DNA of 64,000 bases from Antitrichia curtipendula (lineage: Eukaryota > Streptophyta > Bryopsida > Hypnales > Leucodontaceae). Under the pieces are notes generated by a model. It did not search any database. It worked only from the letters and a program-made list of their open reading frames with translations, and was not told the origin of the DNA. Positions 34,626 through 48,224 of this stretch are shown piece after piece. Each line of letters opens with the position of its first letter. Positions within the stretch are counted from its first letter, which is position 1. The stretch spans positions 9,672,001-9,736,000 of the forward strand of contig OX579637.1 of NCBI GenBank assembly GCA_951230915.1, given 5' to 3'. A program made the translations under genes and the position numbers.

Positions 34626-37600
34626 CAAAGAAAAATAAAACACAAGAGATGATACAACGATTGTTAGTACACATACAATAGTAAGAGGGTTAGTTTGAAA
34701 CTTAGTATAATAAGTTAGTACTCACAGAACTAGTCCAAACATGTTAACTAGTATACTTTCACATAATAACAACACTAGAAATCCTCCACAACGGCAAAGC
34801 CAAACTTATGGCGGTGGATAGTTTAGGATTAGTACAAAAAAAAGGAGATAACTCAATGACTTGATTAACAACCACAAGTTATTATAAAAATGAATTAGTA
34901 CGAGAAACTTCAACAAAAAAAATACAAGAGCAAGCTTTGAAGGGACTCCAATGTCCTTCAAAGGGAGCTTGAAAAACAACAACGGAGCAAAAATGCTCCT
35001 AAAACACACAAATTTGGCAACTTGGTTTGCAATGGCCAAAATCCAACTAAATGGACCCAAATTACAGTAACAGGTTCAAAAATGAACCAAAAAGGATTGT
35101 TTGAGAGGAGAAAGGATGCCCTTATATACTTTTCTCCAATCACCCACCTCCTCTCATTTTTCCGAAGGTAATCCTATCACTTAAGATTTTCATCCTAATC
35201 TCTTATTTTTGACTTTCTACATTGGTGCTACTTTCTAACTTTTGGAGTTTAACTCCAAATTGCAAACGGACTGTACCATTGGCTTTAGAAGGCCATTTTT
35301 AATCTTTGGATATCCCATCCCCTTTTTATCTTGCAAAAAATTGAACAAATCCTAACGCCAACTTAACGACCAAAAGGGGTAAAAACCCAACTTTTGGAGG
35401 TTGGTTTTTCTGAGAAAAGTGACTAGCCTGGGCTTTTTAGTAGGTGTAAGGGAGTAAGAAAAGACCCGTCTTTGACTTCAATACAACTTCATGTGTTCCC
35501 AATACGCTGGTCAACTCCACAAATAATCTTGAATTTCACCAGTCTTGGAGGATCTTGACAGTTTTAAAACTCCTGACTATCGAAATGCCAGAAAACTTGT
35601 TAGGGTGAGTTATTAACATAAAAGAAACTAAAGTAATTTTTAGTGAGATTTTATTGCAACTTGGATAATTTCTAGGAATTTCCCATCATAGGTTGTCGCG
35701 ATTGACCATTCAAAAGAAATACTTCTGTAATCTAGAAAATTCTGAAACTTTTTATAGAACCTCCTATAGAATCCTACAAAAGATGTGCAAGCTCATATTT
35801 TTACTTTGCACAATGGTCATAGGAAATCCACTTTTTGTCATCTCCTTCAATCACCAAGGTCTAGAGAATCTTTCACCTAAGGGAGAATCTTGGCAAACAA
35901 ATTTTTCCATTGAGTCCCCAACTTGGTGCTAATCCTAGAACACCCTCCTCTGGCTATAGATTCTCTTTCATGGCCCATCTTGAATTTGTAATACCTACAG
36001 ACTAACAATTGAGGTTTCTAATATATATGAAAAATGATTTGTTAATTGAAACCTCTCCGCAAAATTAGGTTTAGGTTTCTTACCAAGATTCTCTTGGATC
36101 AATTAGTCCCAAGTTGTCACAAGTTAGGTAGATTTGGCTATTTGGGCAATTCCATTCAATATCTACAATTTGCCCTATTTATAAGCGAGATCTGGTTCAA
36201 CCTAGGTAAAAACACTTCAATTATGACCAAATATTATATTGGTGTGTAACATACCTATTCTGGTTCTACTCTCTTTTGGGGGCTTTTTATATCTTTTTAT
36301 ATACTTAAACTCGCAAAAATCGAAAAAAAGAAAGTAGTGATTCCCAAGTGACAAATATGGGACTCACAAATGACCATCCATAGACCTTCCAAATTACTTA
36401 TTACATTTTGGACTCCGCAATTGTACAATACCCACATTGTTTTGATTACAGGTCCTAAGACTCTAAACAATGTTCTCAACAAAATTTAACTTCATTTCCT
36501 TCAATTATTCTTTAGTAACAATTTACTTCTCTAAAACCTCCTTTCCAAGCACAATGGAATTGAACTCCGATGGATGTCTACAATAAGTCTAGTGCTTATT
36601 CTAGAGGGTGCAATTAGAGGAGTAACAATAGGGCATTGCTCCTTCCCAATGACCTCACAATCAATACTACTAGATGTTGCTACCTTCTATAAAATTAACA
36701 ATTGACTACAATACCTCCACTTGTTGTCTTTATTGGACTAGTATTCAAAATTGGAGGTAGAAATAACAAACATTATTTCTATATTGATTAAACTTCTCAA
36801 ATTTGACTTTCATTTTGCATTTGTAATTGAATCTTAGAACTCAAAAGGCTAGTTGACTAGGCCACTATCTTCTAAAAATTAGTAGAATTGAAAAAATGAC
36901 AAGTTTTTAGATCTATGATTGGACTAAAAAATTGAGGGATAACAAAGTATGCTACAATTAACTACTTTTGAACTTTTGAGGGTAATTTTGGAGATTCTTT
37001 TTCAATTTCCATAGGCAGTGCAAATTACAATATTTTGTATAGGAAAGCTACTACATATGCTGATTTGATTTGTACATTTATAAATAATTAGCAAAATGAA
37101 TTTTATATCCTTACCATGTGGTGATTCTTGGTATGAGATGTTATTAGGAATTTGCAATTTTAATGTTGTTTTGGAAGTCAAATGTGTAACACACATCAAA
37201 AATTGTAAGTATTAAAAAATAATTTAATCTCATCCACATTCTTTTCAACCACATTGTTTTCAAGTACATGTATAACCAAAATTTTCAATTCATTGCAAAT
37301 ACTTCTTACATTCTTAAGTGAGCTTTATTTTTTACAGATTGACCTTGACAATTCAACATCTTACATCTGTAGTCTTGTTGATTGGAGAATGTTTTTTGTT
37401 CCGACTTTCTCTTGTAATCAAATTGAAGTGCTATTTTTTAGTATTGTTCTGACTACAATTGTATCAAACAATACTACTCAACGAGGTAAAGAAAAAGTGA
37501 TTAATACTACATTATTATTGATCTTTTGTACATTTTGCAATTTTCTTTTGCTTATTATAGTACAGTTTCAATCATAGGTGGATATGGTTTGAGAGAGTCA

Positions 37601-38033
37601 TACATACTACAATACCAATTTTTTGAAAATTATGCACTATGGCGTGTCTGGAAATGTCAACAACTAGTGGCTAAGTCAACTTTGTGTAATTAAGTGAACA
37701 ATGCTTTGGCTATATTTGAAAGAGGGTGTTATGGCAAGAGAAAGAGGATGGATTAGAATTGGAGTACTTATTGTCTTCATTGTTTGCATTTGTAGCAAAC
37801 ATTGAATTTTTTTTAAGTGAGATTAAGAAGAGACTATCAAGCCTAATTGATTCAACAGATAGTCCTTCAATACATGCACTCAAGCATTTATTAAATACAA
37901 CTTGACAAGAAATCAAGAAAAGATCAAAAATTGGCTCATCAAAAGATTGCGTTCAATATGATTTTTTAAAACAACAAAAGAACAACAATGATTTTGAATC
38001 CCATCTCACATTCTATTTCTTAGCTCCCAGGGC
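34626..38033. other. Gene-poor spacer
   Basis: AT-rich. Only short frames without domains; no repeats with recognisable ends. Confidence 0.5.
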
Positions 38034-38058
38034 CTTATCTCCAGGGTAGTCATAGTGG

Positions 38059-38300
38059 GTGGGCGTCCGGTTGCCTATCTAGTAGAGGTCCCGCCTGTCC
38101 AATGAAGTCAACACATAGTTGACTTTTTGCTAAGGAAAAATAGGCAACGTGGCTGCCACATTGCTTCCACGTGGCATAAGCAGGACGTTGGACGCGGATG
38201 GAATTGGCAAGGGCGTGGACAGAATCGATAGGGGTGTGGACGTTATCCTGGTAGGGCATGGACAGGAGGTCTTAGGACATGGACAGAATTCCAACATGTC
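38059..38300. repeat. Left subterminal motif array, copy 2
   Basis: GGGCGTCCGG, then degenerate versions of the motif (GGACGCGGATGG, GGGCGTGGACAG, GGGTGTGGACG, GGGCATGGACAGG, GGACATGGACAG). CG has often become TG or CA, the pattern expected from decay of methylated CpG. Confidence 0.65.
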
Positions 38301-40057
38301 ACGGAGGTAGAACAACCCCTTTGAACATGTTTAATTTTTCTGCTGAATCTGGACTATAATTATTATATTTTGGTAAATAAAATTGTGGTTGCATGCTTAC
38401 ACAATTCCATTACAGCCTACCAATTTGCAGCTTAAAAAATCTAAAATTCTATTTTTGGTGAATTTTTAAAGTCAAATTTCATGATTTATAGAATAATAGA
38501 ATAATTTTATAGAATAATTTATTGCAAGCAATTAGTGGTGAATTTTTAAAGTTTGATTGTGTATATATATATAGAACACCCCCACACACATCTTTCCCTT
38601 TGCAAACATTTCCAAAATAATATTATTATTTTTTCTATAGAAATTTTAATGGTAAGATTACAATAGTCAAATGTTGGAAATTTGGTGTTTTTTTATATAG
38701 TTAGATATTTCAATTTGCCCTTCCTGTGGTGATTAATTTCATACATTTGAGCATCATGGTGCAATTGCTTTGCCAAAATCTAGTTAAAATCTAAAAATAT
38801 CTATTTTATAAAGTTTGGTTGTATGATATTCAAATTGAGCCCTTACTAGGAGCTTATATTTTTGTTACTTAATGTTTTTTTTTTTTTATATGAAACATGT
38901 GTTTATGGATGTTTTCTACATATCTATGCTATCAAATTTTAAAAATTCATCATCAATTGTTTCAATAGAATATTATGTAAACCTATGGAAATTGTCTTTA
39001 AAAATTCACCACAAATGGAATTTTGCTTCTTTGAAATTGAGATTTGATAGGCTTGAGCAAAATTAAATAACAGTTGAGTATTAATTATGCAAGACAAAAA
39101 TGTCAATTTTAATTATATTTTATGCCCAAATCTTTGACTGCCTCAAAGAGGCAACTCGTAAATGAACTGGATCTAACTATACAAGTGTAACCTTGTTTAG
39201 TGCAATTGCCCGGATTTTTGCATCAATAAAAAGAAGGATTTTTTGAATTCAAATGCTAATATTTTGTAATCTACATAGTATAAATTTTTGAAAACTTTCC
39301 CACCTCTTCTTTAACAATTGTACTAGAAGATCCTATAGTTTCATGTGTATAAAATATTTTTATTCCTAAAATTCTGTGCTTGTACTAGAAATGCATTTTT
39401 GGGGCGTTCTGGGTGAAAACATAGTCTTATACATTTAAGGGTTAAAGTAACAGAAGATAAAAACAAAAAAAACTTTCTATTTAAGAAGAAAAATAAATTG
39501 GAATTTACTTCATAAATCAATTATGTTTTCTATAAATAAATAAATAAATGTTAAACTAAATGTTGAAATATAAAAATTAACTATTCTTAACAATATTCAA
39601 TGCACTTTGTATATTTCAATTTAATGATATATTTTTTATTTTTTTATTACAATATTTTTGAATTAAAATAAAATATTAAATTGTAGATCAATATTTATAA
39701 AATCAATAATGATCCTGTAGTTGCAAGTGTTCTAAAATGTTTATTCTATTTTATTTCATATACGTACTAGAAATGATAGTTCTGAAGCCCTACAATACTA
39801 TGTTAGTACAATTTTGAAGATGGCAAAGGACTCTACAATACGCCTATGCACTTTTCCATTCAAAATTGTTTACTTATTACACATTCATCAATTCACACAA
39901 GTGATACAATTGCCATGAGAAAAGAAAAAACAAATTGCATAGCATAGGGTTTTGACTATTGTATACGTCCGTGGTTTTATATATGAGGTGTTTGGCAATT
40001 GCCAAGTATACATGCTGCTCTTTGAGGATGACTTACCTTCTACATAACTATCATATG

Positions 40058-41359
40058 CTAAACTCCAAAAAGTAATAAAAACAAAATACTATATACGATA
40101 ACAACAATCAAGCATAGTCCAACAGTGGAGGCCTTCTTCAATGTGTCTAGAACATTTGGCATAGACGCCCTTTTGCACACATCTTCTTTCTGGAGGCTTC
40201 TTAGTTTTAACCTCAGATTTTGATACTGCTTTGGATTTTTTGCTATAAAATATTTCGGGTTCCATTCTTCTTTCCAAATTTGAGCAACTATCCATCTTGT
40301 CGCATATGCATTAGCAGCCACAAAGTACAAGTGTACTATGTGTATGGCTTAAATTGAGTTTGTTGAGCCCTCCTCTCCATATATATAAAACAATTCTGGG
40401 GCTGCAAACCTTCGCAAGTTTTTCTCTTTTTGAGTTGTATTTGGACAAGAAGGAAATTAGAGATTCTCCATTCCACCATAGCGTATAGTCTTTCATTGTT
40501 TTAGGATGCAGGTACGCAAGTCTAATAATGCCAGGATGCTTCACTGGACACCCTCCTGCTTCATTGATGATTGCTTGGCGCTTCTCCTTTTTGTTTACGT
40601 TCCTCAAAGTCTTTCCAGCAAAATAAATCCAATTGAGAATACTCTTCAATTTTGTAAGCATCACCTTCTTCACGGTCTAATACGATCCAATTGCAATCTC
40701 TTTTGGCATAGGAATTGAATCATTTTCATGGAACTTTCAAGCCACTTAAATGTTCTACTCATGCAATGAGCCTGTACCTCATCTTCAATTGTCAATTTCC
40801 ACGGTGCTTGATTTTTTTTATACGAAGAAGAATATTGCTGAGCAAACTTCTGGATCATGGTCAATTTCAAAACAAGTTGTTTGTCTTCCATGTCCTAGTC
40901 AGTACCATCCTCTTTTTTACTTGTGTAGTAATACCAGTTTGTTAAAATATTGGTAGTCAACACAATGATCTGTTTATCCAGCCAATCCCAGTGCAATCAA
41001 TAATTTGAGAAATTGTTGAATCTTTCAGATGCTTCAAACTTTGATTCCAGCTCCCTTCGCAAGTCGATAGTTAATTTATGGTATCCTTCTTCATTTAGCG
41101 CCAATTACCCCCTCATCAACATCTTTGTATTTCATCGAGTGTAAAACAGAACAACTATTGCTCTACTTTCGACCATAAATTCATGTGGAGGCATATGGAG
41201 ATTTGTTGGCTTTTTGCGCTTCTTTTGGCCTGATGATGAAGGGTTTGATGAACCCGAGGCCATTGACATGTTTGTAGCTAGAAGTATCATCTCACAAACG
41301 TCATCCAAGTCTATAAACATCAGACGTTTTTCCGACAACCCACTCCCTTCTCCTATCAT
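40058..41359 (-). pseudogene. Protein-kinase-like cargo gene, copy 2 (internal deletion)
   Basis: Read leftward from ATG at 41,359 (MIGEGSGLSEKR). Matches copy 1 through the Ser-rich N-terminus, LDKQ, QAPWK, FAGKTLR and HPGIIRLAYLHPKTM. At FLSKYNSK (about 40,430) it jumps straight to the equivalent of the APE region and then to the C-terminal part (YATRWIVAQIWKEEW). The catalytic loop and DFG-equivalent segment of about 300 bp are therefore missing, and several stops and frameshifts are present. It has no 2.1-kb insertion, which proves that the insertion in copy 1 is secondary. Not a functional kinase. Confidence 0.7.
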
Positions 41360-41549
41360 AATAAAAAAAACTTCTCCAACAAGCCTTTGTTTTAATCCCC
41401 AAGCGCAAAAGTTAAAAAAAATCAAAAAGTCCAGGTAACACATGTAGGCTAAGCCCACCGACCACCAAACTCACTTGCATAGGCCGCTTGGCAAACTAGC
41501 ATGTGAGGCCTAGGGCGTGGACTTGGTAAGAGAATGAGGAGGAGGAGGC

Positions 41550-41935
41550 ACTTTATATAGTCCCCGCCCCGCCCACGTCCCTGCTCTAGTAGGTGGCGTT
41601 CCCATCCGCTCCCACTCCCGTCCTTGTCCTATCCGGTCACCGCGATGATGTCTGTGCCCTGATGATACTATCCCCGCCTTGGTGCGATGGCATCCACGCC
41701 TTGGTAGCGATAGAGTCCAAGCCCTAACATGGTTATGTCCATGCCCTGACAATGTTGTCCCCGCCTTAGTATGATGGCATCCGCACCTTGATGAGATGAA
41801 GTCTACGCCTTGATGAGATGAAGTCTGCACCCTGGCAACAATGACGTTTGTACCCTGATGTCCCCCACTGGCCCTACATAAGGCCGTCCCCCACCCCATT
41901 TGTCCCTCCCTTGCATACTCCCAGCCATCCACTTC
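41550..41935. promoter_or_regulatory. Divergent promoter region, copy 2
   Basis: TATATAAAG on the minus strand at 41,552-41,560 faces the kinase-like gene. Between it and 41,880 lie degenerate GTCCCCGCC and GTCTGCGCCCTGATG units spaced about 25-30 bp. The plus-strand box is reduced to CTACATAAGG near 41,874. The leader sequence into the RING gene (CACTTCTTCATTGAGTTGGT) is nearly the same as in copy 1. Confidence 0.55.
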
Positions 41936-42002
41936 TTCATTGAGTTGGTTGTGGGCGTTGTGCGCGGTCTAGTTTGATTTGTACGAGCGGCTTTTTTCTA
42001 TG

Positions 42003-44251
42003 ATGGCGACATTAGCAAGATTGACAAAAGAGGAACGTGACAAGATCCAACTACGACCACGAAACAAACATCGAAAGTGGTTGCATATTCTATGTAACCT
42101 TACAAATGTTGCATTCAGGGTTTGGAAGGAAGTGCCTAAGCTATGGAGTTTTGAAGATTGTGCTAACTACATAGAGGGGGGCCACATTGACAAGGCCTTT
42201 CCGGAAGAACGACACAACTATCACCGACGCTCCTACAAGGCAAACTTGAACATTGCATCAACAAGGCGTTCAAAAATTGACGCATTCAAATATATTAGGT
42301 GTTGTACAACCTCCCCAACGTCAAACGGAATGAAGTAAATCTCTTCATTGCACGAGGTGTCCTTGCTGAGGTGAAGTTGAACAAGAGAGTGGTTTGGTCC
42401 ACCTTGAAGGGTTTAGGGGAGAAAGTCAAAATTCCTAGTTTAGCTAATGGATTCATTCCAATGGGGATATTGAGGTATCCGCAAGGTGAACTGGGCAAAA
42501 GAACAACATAGATTGAGGCACCAGACATATATAAGACTGAGGACTCTTCTACAAATAACAACTCCGATGAATCTTATAGTCTAATCATATTGAGCTATAA
42601 ATCACAATAACAAGCCAAGAAGAGGAGGGCTGAGCGGGCAACTAATGAAGTTGTATATGAAAATGTTGTTGAGGTGCAGCTGCCTGCAAATGACAAACCA
42701 ATAATAGGAATTGTTGATGTTATGGCTGCTGCAAAGACAATCCAAAGCTAGAGGACCAAACTGGAAGAAAGAAATGCTAAGTTGCATTCTTTGTATGAAG
42801 ATGTTCACAAATTGGGGGAGAAGTCAAAGAGAAAAACAATGTTATTGGTCAACAACAACATGACATAGAAGAGCTTCAATATGCTTTGGAGGTCGCAACA
42901 ATGATGAAGGGAGGTCGGGATCCACGAGGAGAAGCATAAGGGCCTTTAGGCAATTCTCAAATTCTATTGTAAGATTTACAAGCTGGTGCAACCATGTCTA
43001 CTCAAGAGGATTCATTGTCCTTTGGCAAATTACCCGCCACCGCAAACATAGCTATGCTCAATGCAATTGGAGGCATGGCAGTTAACAATAGTAGAGAAAT
43101 GACCGACGTGCTTGCAAAGAATTTGAGATTGCAAAATCAATTGACTGCGTTGATGGAGCAATATTATCAATGGAATTTGGCTTGCGTCTTTCCTATTGAT
43201 AGGACTTGACAAATGGTGGCAGAGTTTTAAAAAATTGACAACAATTATAGCGAACACAATCAAGAGAAGGTTTTTGGTTTGATGTCATGGACCTTTGTGG
43301 ATGATCTTTTTAACATGGATGAAATGGCGGCCATCAAAATTGGTGGTAAGCTAACAAACATTGATTGGTCCAAACATAATTGGGATTTCAAAAATGAAGT
43401 TGGTTTTGCATTCCACCATAAGGGCAAGTTACTATTGTTGTGGCCAAATCCTTTGAGCTTCATGTATAATGGTACTACATGTCCTATTTATTTAAATCCA
43501 TTTGGCCTTGAAGGTGGAATGCACCTAGGCACATGCGAACACTTGTACCATCCATTTTGTTTGATTAGCTTAATGATTGTTCATTGGCGGTGCTCACTAT
43601 GCAAGGCTCCTTTCTATGAGTGCTTGTACAAGTTGTTTGGCTTAGTTCCCTATAAGCCACCACATTGGAAATTCAATGCTCATAGTGCCTTTGATCATTC
43701 TCAGAAGTAGGGAACAGACTTAGTGTGGAGCTGGAAATTGAAGATGCACTCGTTGGACAAGCAGCACCTCTGTACCAAATGGGGTTGGAAAAAAGATCCG
43801 GCTCAAATTGTCGAGGTGTGCCACCACTTGGTCCCAATGAAAGACAAGTTCAGTCAAAAATGAAGGAATTTTTTCTACCAATGCTTCAATGGACACTAGA
43901 ACGACATTGGACAAAATTTTCAATTTGAACCTCATTTCAAACAATGGTTGTGGGCGTTGATGGAGTTTGTATGACTGACAACGACGGGAGTGGCAAGAAA
44001 TTTTTAGAAACGACGGGATGAACTTCTTGCTTAAACAATATAGCCCGGGAACACGCCAAGCTCTTAAACACCTTAAGCTATTGCAAATCTTGAGGGCCAT
44101 ATTGGAGGAAGACGGACCATCAAGAAGAACTTGGTCTACAGTTCATAGACTTTGTCTAGGCTCAAACAAAGACCCCTCCATTGTTGTAGGGATACATGAC
44201 AACCAGGCAGGCCCAAGTGGCACTGCAAATAGTCCGATGATTATCGACTAA
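42003..44251 (+). pseudogene. RING-H2 finger cargo gene, copy 2
   Basis: Begins MATLARLTKEERDK, aligned with MANLPSTNEEERDG of copy 1. Frameshifts (near 42,290, 42,830 and 43,780) and several stops break it. The 143-codon piece at 43,279-43,710 holds the finger: CPIYLNPFG, CEHLYHPFC, CSLC. The second zinc cysteine has become Tyr (CPIC to CPIY), so the finger itself is damaged. This copy keeps sense codons at both stop positions of copy 1 (GAG near 42,632; CCC TAT AAG near 43,649), which helps to show the ancestral frame. The end SGTANSPMIID matches copy 1. Confidence 0.7.
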
Positions 44252-46430
44252 GTGTACTTTTGAGTGTTGTAGTTAACGAAGTAAAATTTTCTCAAAAGAC
44301 TTAGACACTTAACATTATTAAGGCTTAAAGATTTTTGCCCTCAGTAGTATAAAGTATAAATTATATTAGGCAATGACACATGGATATTTAGATGGTGTCA
44401 TGGTAACCACGTCATATACTTTTCCAAATTTTTATTACATGGCGCATATGAAATACATATTCACTTCTCGAATTCTTTTGCCCAAAATTACATGTGTGAT
44501 TTTATGGATCTACTCATTTCAAATGAATTTATACATATGAATATATAAAGCTATAAATTTTTTTTTTATTAAAGTCAATTGTTCTTTTATAATAATGACT
44601 TCTTTTTAATAACCACTTGTGATTTGTTGTTAAATGTTGAGGACCATATGTCCCCTCGGGGGACAAAATAGATCCAATAACTATAAGCTCTTATTGATTC
44701 ATTTTGGATTTTTGGAGCAATTTTTTGACAAATTTACTGAGGTTGTGTAGCTCTGTAAGAGCTTCAAGGATACATAGTTTTCATTTCAATCCATGCATAG
44801 AAGCAAAAGTTATGCTACAATAACCGCATATAAAAGATTTTGGGTACAGGAAAAAATTCACAAATTATTAATATAAATTTTTTGTATTTATTTTCTTATA
44901 GATTATATTCTTTTTGTACATGTGAAGCTTTGATTCATTCCATTTGGATTTGTTATGAGAAAGTTAAGGATAGTACTATTTTTGGAACAATTTGAACATC
45001 TTTTTGAAAAAAAATAACTTACAAGATTCGTTTTAGAGTGCAATTTTCAAATTTTTTCAGTTTCTTTTTTAAAAGTTTTAATTTTCACTATAGAACAATC
45101 TCATCGTTGCAATTATTGTATTCCAAACCCATCTTTGAGATATTAATGATTTAGTTTTTAGTTCAGTGTTTGATCTAGTTCTATTGAACATTTTTTTAAA
45201 GAATAAAAATTGAATGATATTTGAAAAAAACAAACTCCTAGGCTCTCAACTCAATTTTTCCACATAAAAATCTGTAAATTCAAAACCTATAGTGCAAAAG
45301 TTTTCCAGATATTGTGGTCGAAGTCATCTAAAATTGCAATCCATTGTTTTAAAAAATCTTTATTTCCAACTTTCATTGATCATATCTTCCAATCCGTATG
45401 GTCAAATTTGATGAAATTTTTATCACATGATCTTAGACAAGTGAAGCGTAAGATCCTATGGTTAGATTTTTTTATAAGTTTACTATGGTTTTCTTAGGTG
45501 AATGCAGCAGAATTGGCAGTTTTGACTTTTGAGTGTTTTTTGACACAAAACACCCTTCGTCATTTAGGGGTTCATTTAATTTAATTTTTCCTCAAAGCTT
45601 ATAATTTTGATTTTTTGTCTATGTCTATAGCTTTGATTTTGTCTACGTCTATAGATTTAATTTTTCCTCAAAGCTTATAATTTTGATTTTTTGTCTATGT
45701 CTATAGCTTTGATTTTGTTTACGTCTATAGATTTAATTTTTCCTCAAAGCTTATGATTTTGATTTTATTTGGACTACAAATGTGAAATGAAGGATAATTA
45801 CGCTCTTTGTGCTATCTAAACATCTTCTTCAAAACATAACTTGTAGAGTTCATTTTTGAATGCAATTTTTCAATTTAATAAAAAAATTGATACAATTTTT
45901 GAATTAAAAAAGAATCCTTTGTAGCAATTATCACCCAAAATGGATCCTTTAAACATCAATCCAAAAAAATATAACTTGTAAGTTGAATAAAAAAAGAATG
46001 CCTTGTAGCAATTATCCCCCAAAATTCACCCTTGAACATGAATTCAAGATAAGCAAAATTACACAAACAAAGCCTTTACAAAAAATAACCATTCACCCTA
46101 GTGGAGGAGAAATATGAACACCAAAGATCTTTGTGTCCTAAGTTTCCATCGTTCAATATTATTCTAAGGAATGAACTTCCCAAGTTTTTATGTTTTTTTT
46201 TATTGGACTAGTTTTCAAGTGTTTGAGGAAGTAAAGAATGAGAAGTTCCGCCACAATAAAGGGGACATGTTGTTCTATGAAGTCTCTTGCAAATCCTAGT
46301 TGGTTGAACTCTTAATTTAGGCATTAGACTTTCATATACTTGAAGATATTCTCCGAATTGAAAATAAGAGCTGACTGCAATTAATGGTTCCCCCTCTCCA
46401 TGGAAAGCAGGAAATCCATGCCCAAGTGCA
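44252..46430. other. AT-rich spacer inside copy 2
   Basis: No gene. Sequence between about 44,640 and 45,570 resembles the internal part of the TTAA-flanked elements (GATCCTATGGTTAGA, GGCAGTTTTGACTTTTGAGTG, ATTTAGGGGTTCATTT at the right) but its ends are too worn to define. Confidence 0.45.
45585..45770. repeat. 76-bp tandem repeat, about 2.4 units
   Basis: TTTTTCCTCAAAGCTTATAA begins at 45,585 and 45,661 and again, with one change, at 45,737, giving a 76-bp period. Within each unit TGTCTATAG/CGTCTATAG alternates, so a shorter sub-repeat is also present. Confidence 0.8.
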
Positions 46431-46435
46431 TTTGA

Positions 46436-46760
46436 AATGTCCGCCTACTTTGTTGTATGACTAACGTCTGCACTCTACTGTTTGTGCCTTGACCTGACAC
46501 ACGCACCTTGAAGTCCGCACCCTGACCTACTGTCTATGCCTTATTGTTTGTGCCCTGACATGCTGTCCGCATCCTGACATTTCTGATTCAGGTGTGCGAC
46601 CTGAAGTTCCTCATCATGGATGAATTGTAACTCCTTACGTCAATGCCCTAATGTCCGCACCTACATGTGACATCCCCGCCTTTGCATAAGCGGTTCCCGC
46701 CCCTGCATGCCCTCAATATATAAGCAGCAAATAGGGCCAGCGCTCCCCACGATTGTTACC
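46436..46760 (+). promoter_or_regulatory. Motif cluster and TATA box of transposase gene, copy 2
   Basis: Degenerate GTCCGCACCCTGAC units (about ten) run from 46,440 to 46,700, then ATATATAAGC at about 46,717. The following leader keeps CTCCTTGTGA and CCTGGTTTGCT blocks seen before the transposase of copy 1. Confidence 0.55.
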
Positions 46761-48224
46761 TTAGCTTTTTTTTCTTGGACTTCAATTCATTTTGAGCTCC
46801 TTGTGAATCTACTTGGATGGCAGATGGCCCTGGTTTGCTTCTAAGTTGATGTCAAAATTAGTTCAAGCAGTGGACTAGCGCTAACTATTGTTACTGGCAC
46901 CTTGTCCTGTGGAATATCGTTTTTTATATTCAACACAAAAAAGGAAGAAGGTGTTTGCAATCATCCGTGAACGCAATGGAAAGTCAACGAAAACAAACGA
47001 AAGAATGGCAACCGTGGTACAATTTTTCAGAGAATGGGACTAAAGTGACTTGTGTTTTCTGCAATGGAACATTCAGTTACAATTGTGAGCGCGCTTTTGT
47101 TTACTTTGGATACGGCAATAAGTTTGAGAGGTGAATTTGTTGTAGTCTGCCTTGGCCGGTGCAATATAGATTTGTCAATTGTGCAAGCTTTGCCCTACAA
47201 CAAATGAATCTCGATGACATGTATGAAGGAGAATTGGTTCCGAGTGGTCCATCGAGAGTAGTTCCAATTGCAAGTTCAAGCCAATCCACTTAGAATGAAG
47301 TGACGGGTGGGGGCCCGAAAGAAGGGGCTAACCTCTCTGAAGGGAATGACCCTTTATACATGTCCAATAGTCTTGTTGCATTGAATTCCACAAGATCTGG
47401 GCCATTACGATAGCAACGCATTTTAGATGCCTTCAACATTGCAAAGAAGGAGTTGGATGAGAATTGAGCAAGTTTTTTCTATGAGGCAACTGTACCATTT
47501 AATGTGGCAAAGAATGCAACCTTCATTGAAGCGATGAGGGCATCCTCCGTGGCAAGGTTTGTATACAGTCCACCTTCTTATCATCAATTGAGGACTAATT
47601 TGATTGAATCCAAGAGGTTGCAAATCAAGAAGCAGATTGAAATCAAAGTTGGTTTTCCAGTCAAGCATTATGGGGTGTCAATATGTACCGATGGTTGGAA
47701 TGATGTCAATCAGAGGCCCCTCATGAATGTAATGATGTCATGCCCCACAAGTGATGTATTTTTGGAGTCTATTGATACTATAGAGCAAAAAGAATCCATG
47801 CGCTACATGGCAGACCAAATGAAAGTGTACATTGAGAAGGTGGGTCCTAAATATGTGATGCAAGTTTGTACAAATAATGCAGCAAACATGCTTGGGACAT
47901 TGAACAATATTGTTCTAACATACCCGCACATTTTCAAGCAAGGCTACATGGCACATGCATTGAATCTATTGTTGGAAGATTGGGCCAAAATAGAGGAATT
48001 TCAAGATTTAATTGAGAAGGCAAAAAGAGTGTGCCAATACATTTGGAACCATTATGCAACCATCTTTGTTATTTGCGAGTTGAGTCCAAACCTGCAACTT
48101 GTAGTGCCCAGTGAAACCTGCTTTGCTTGGAATTTCTTCATGTTGCATTGACTGGTGAGACTCAGAGGAGTATTGGAGCAATTGAAAGACCATGTGCGTG
48201 TTCTAAATTACTTTGATACCCTAC

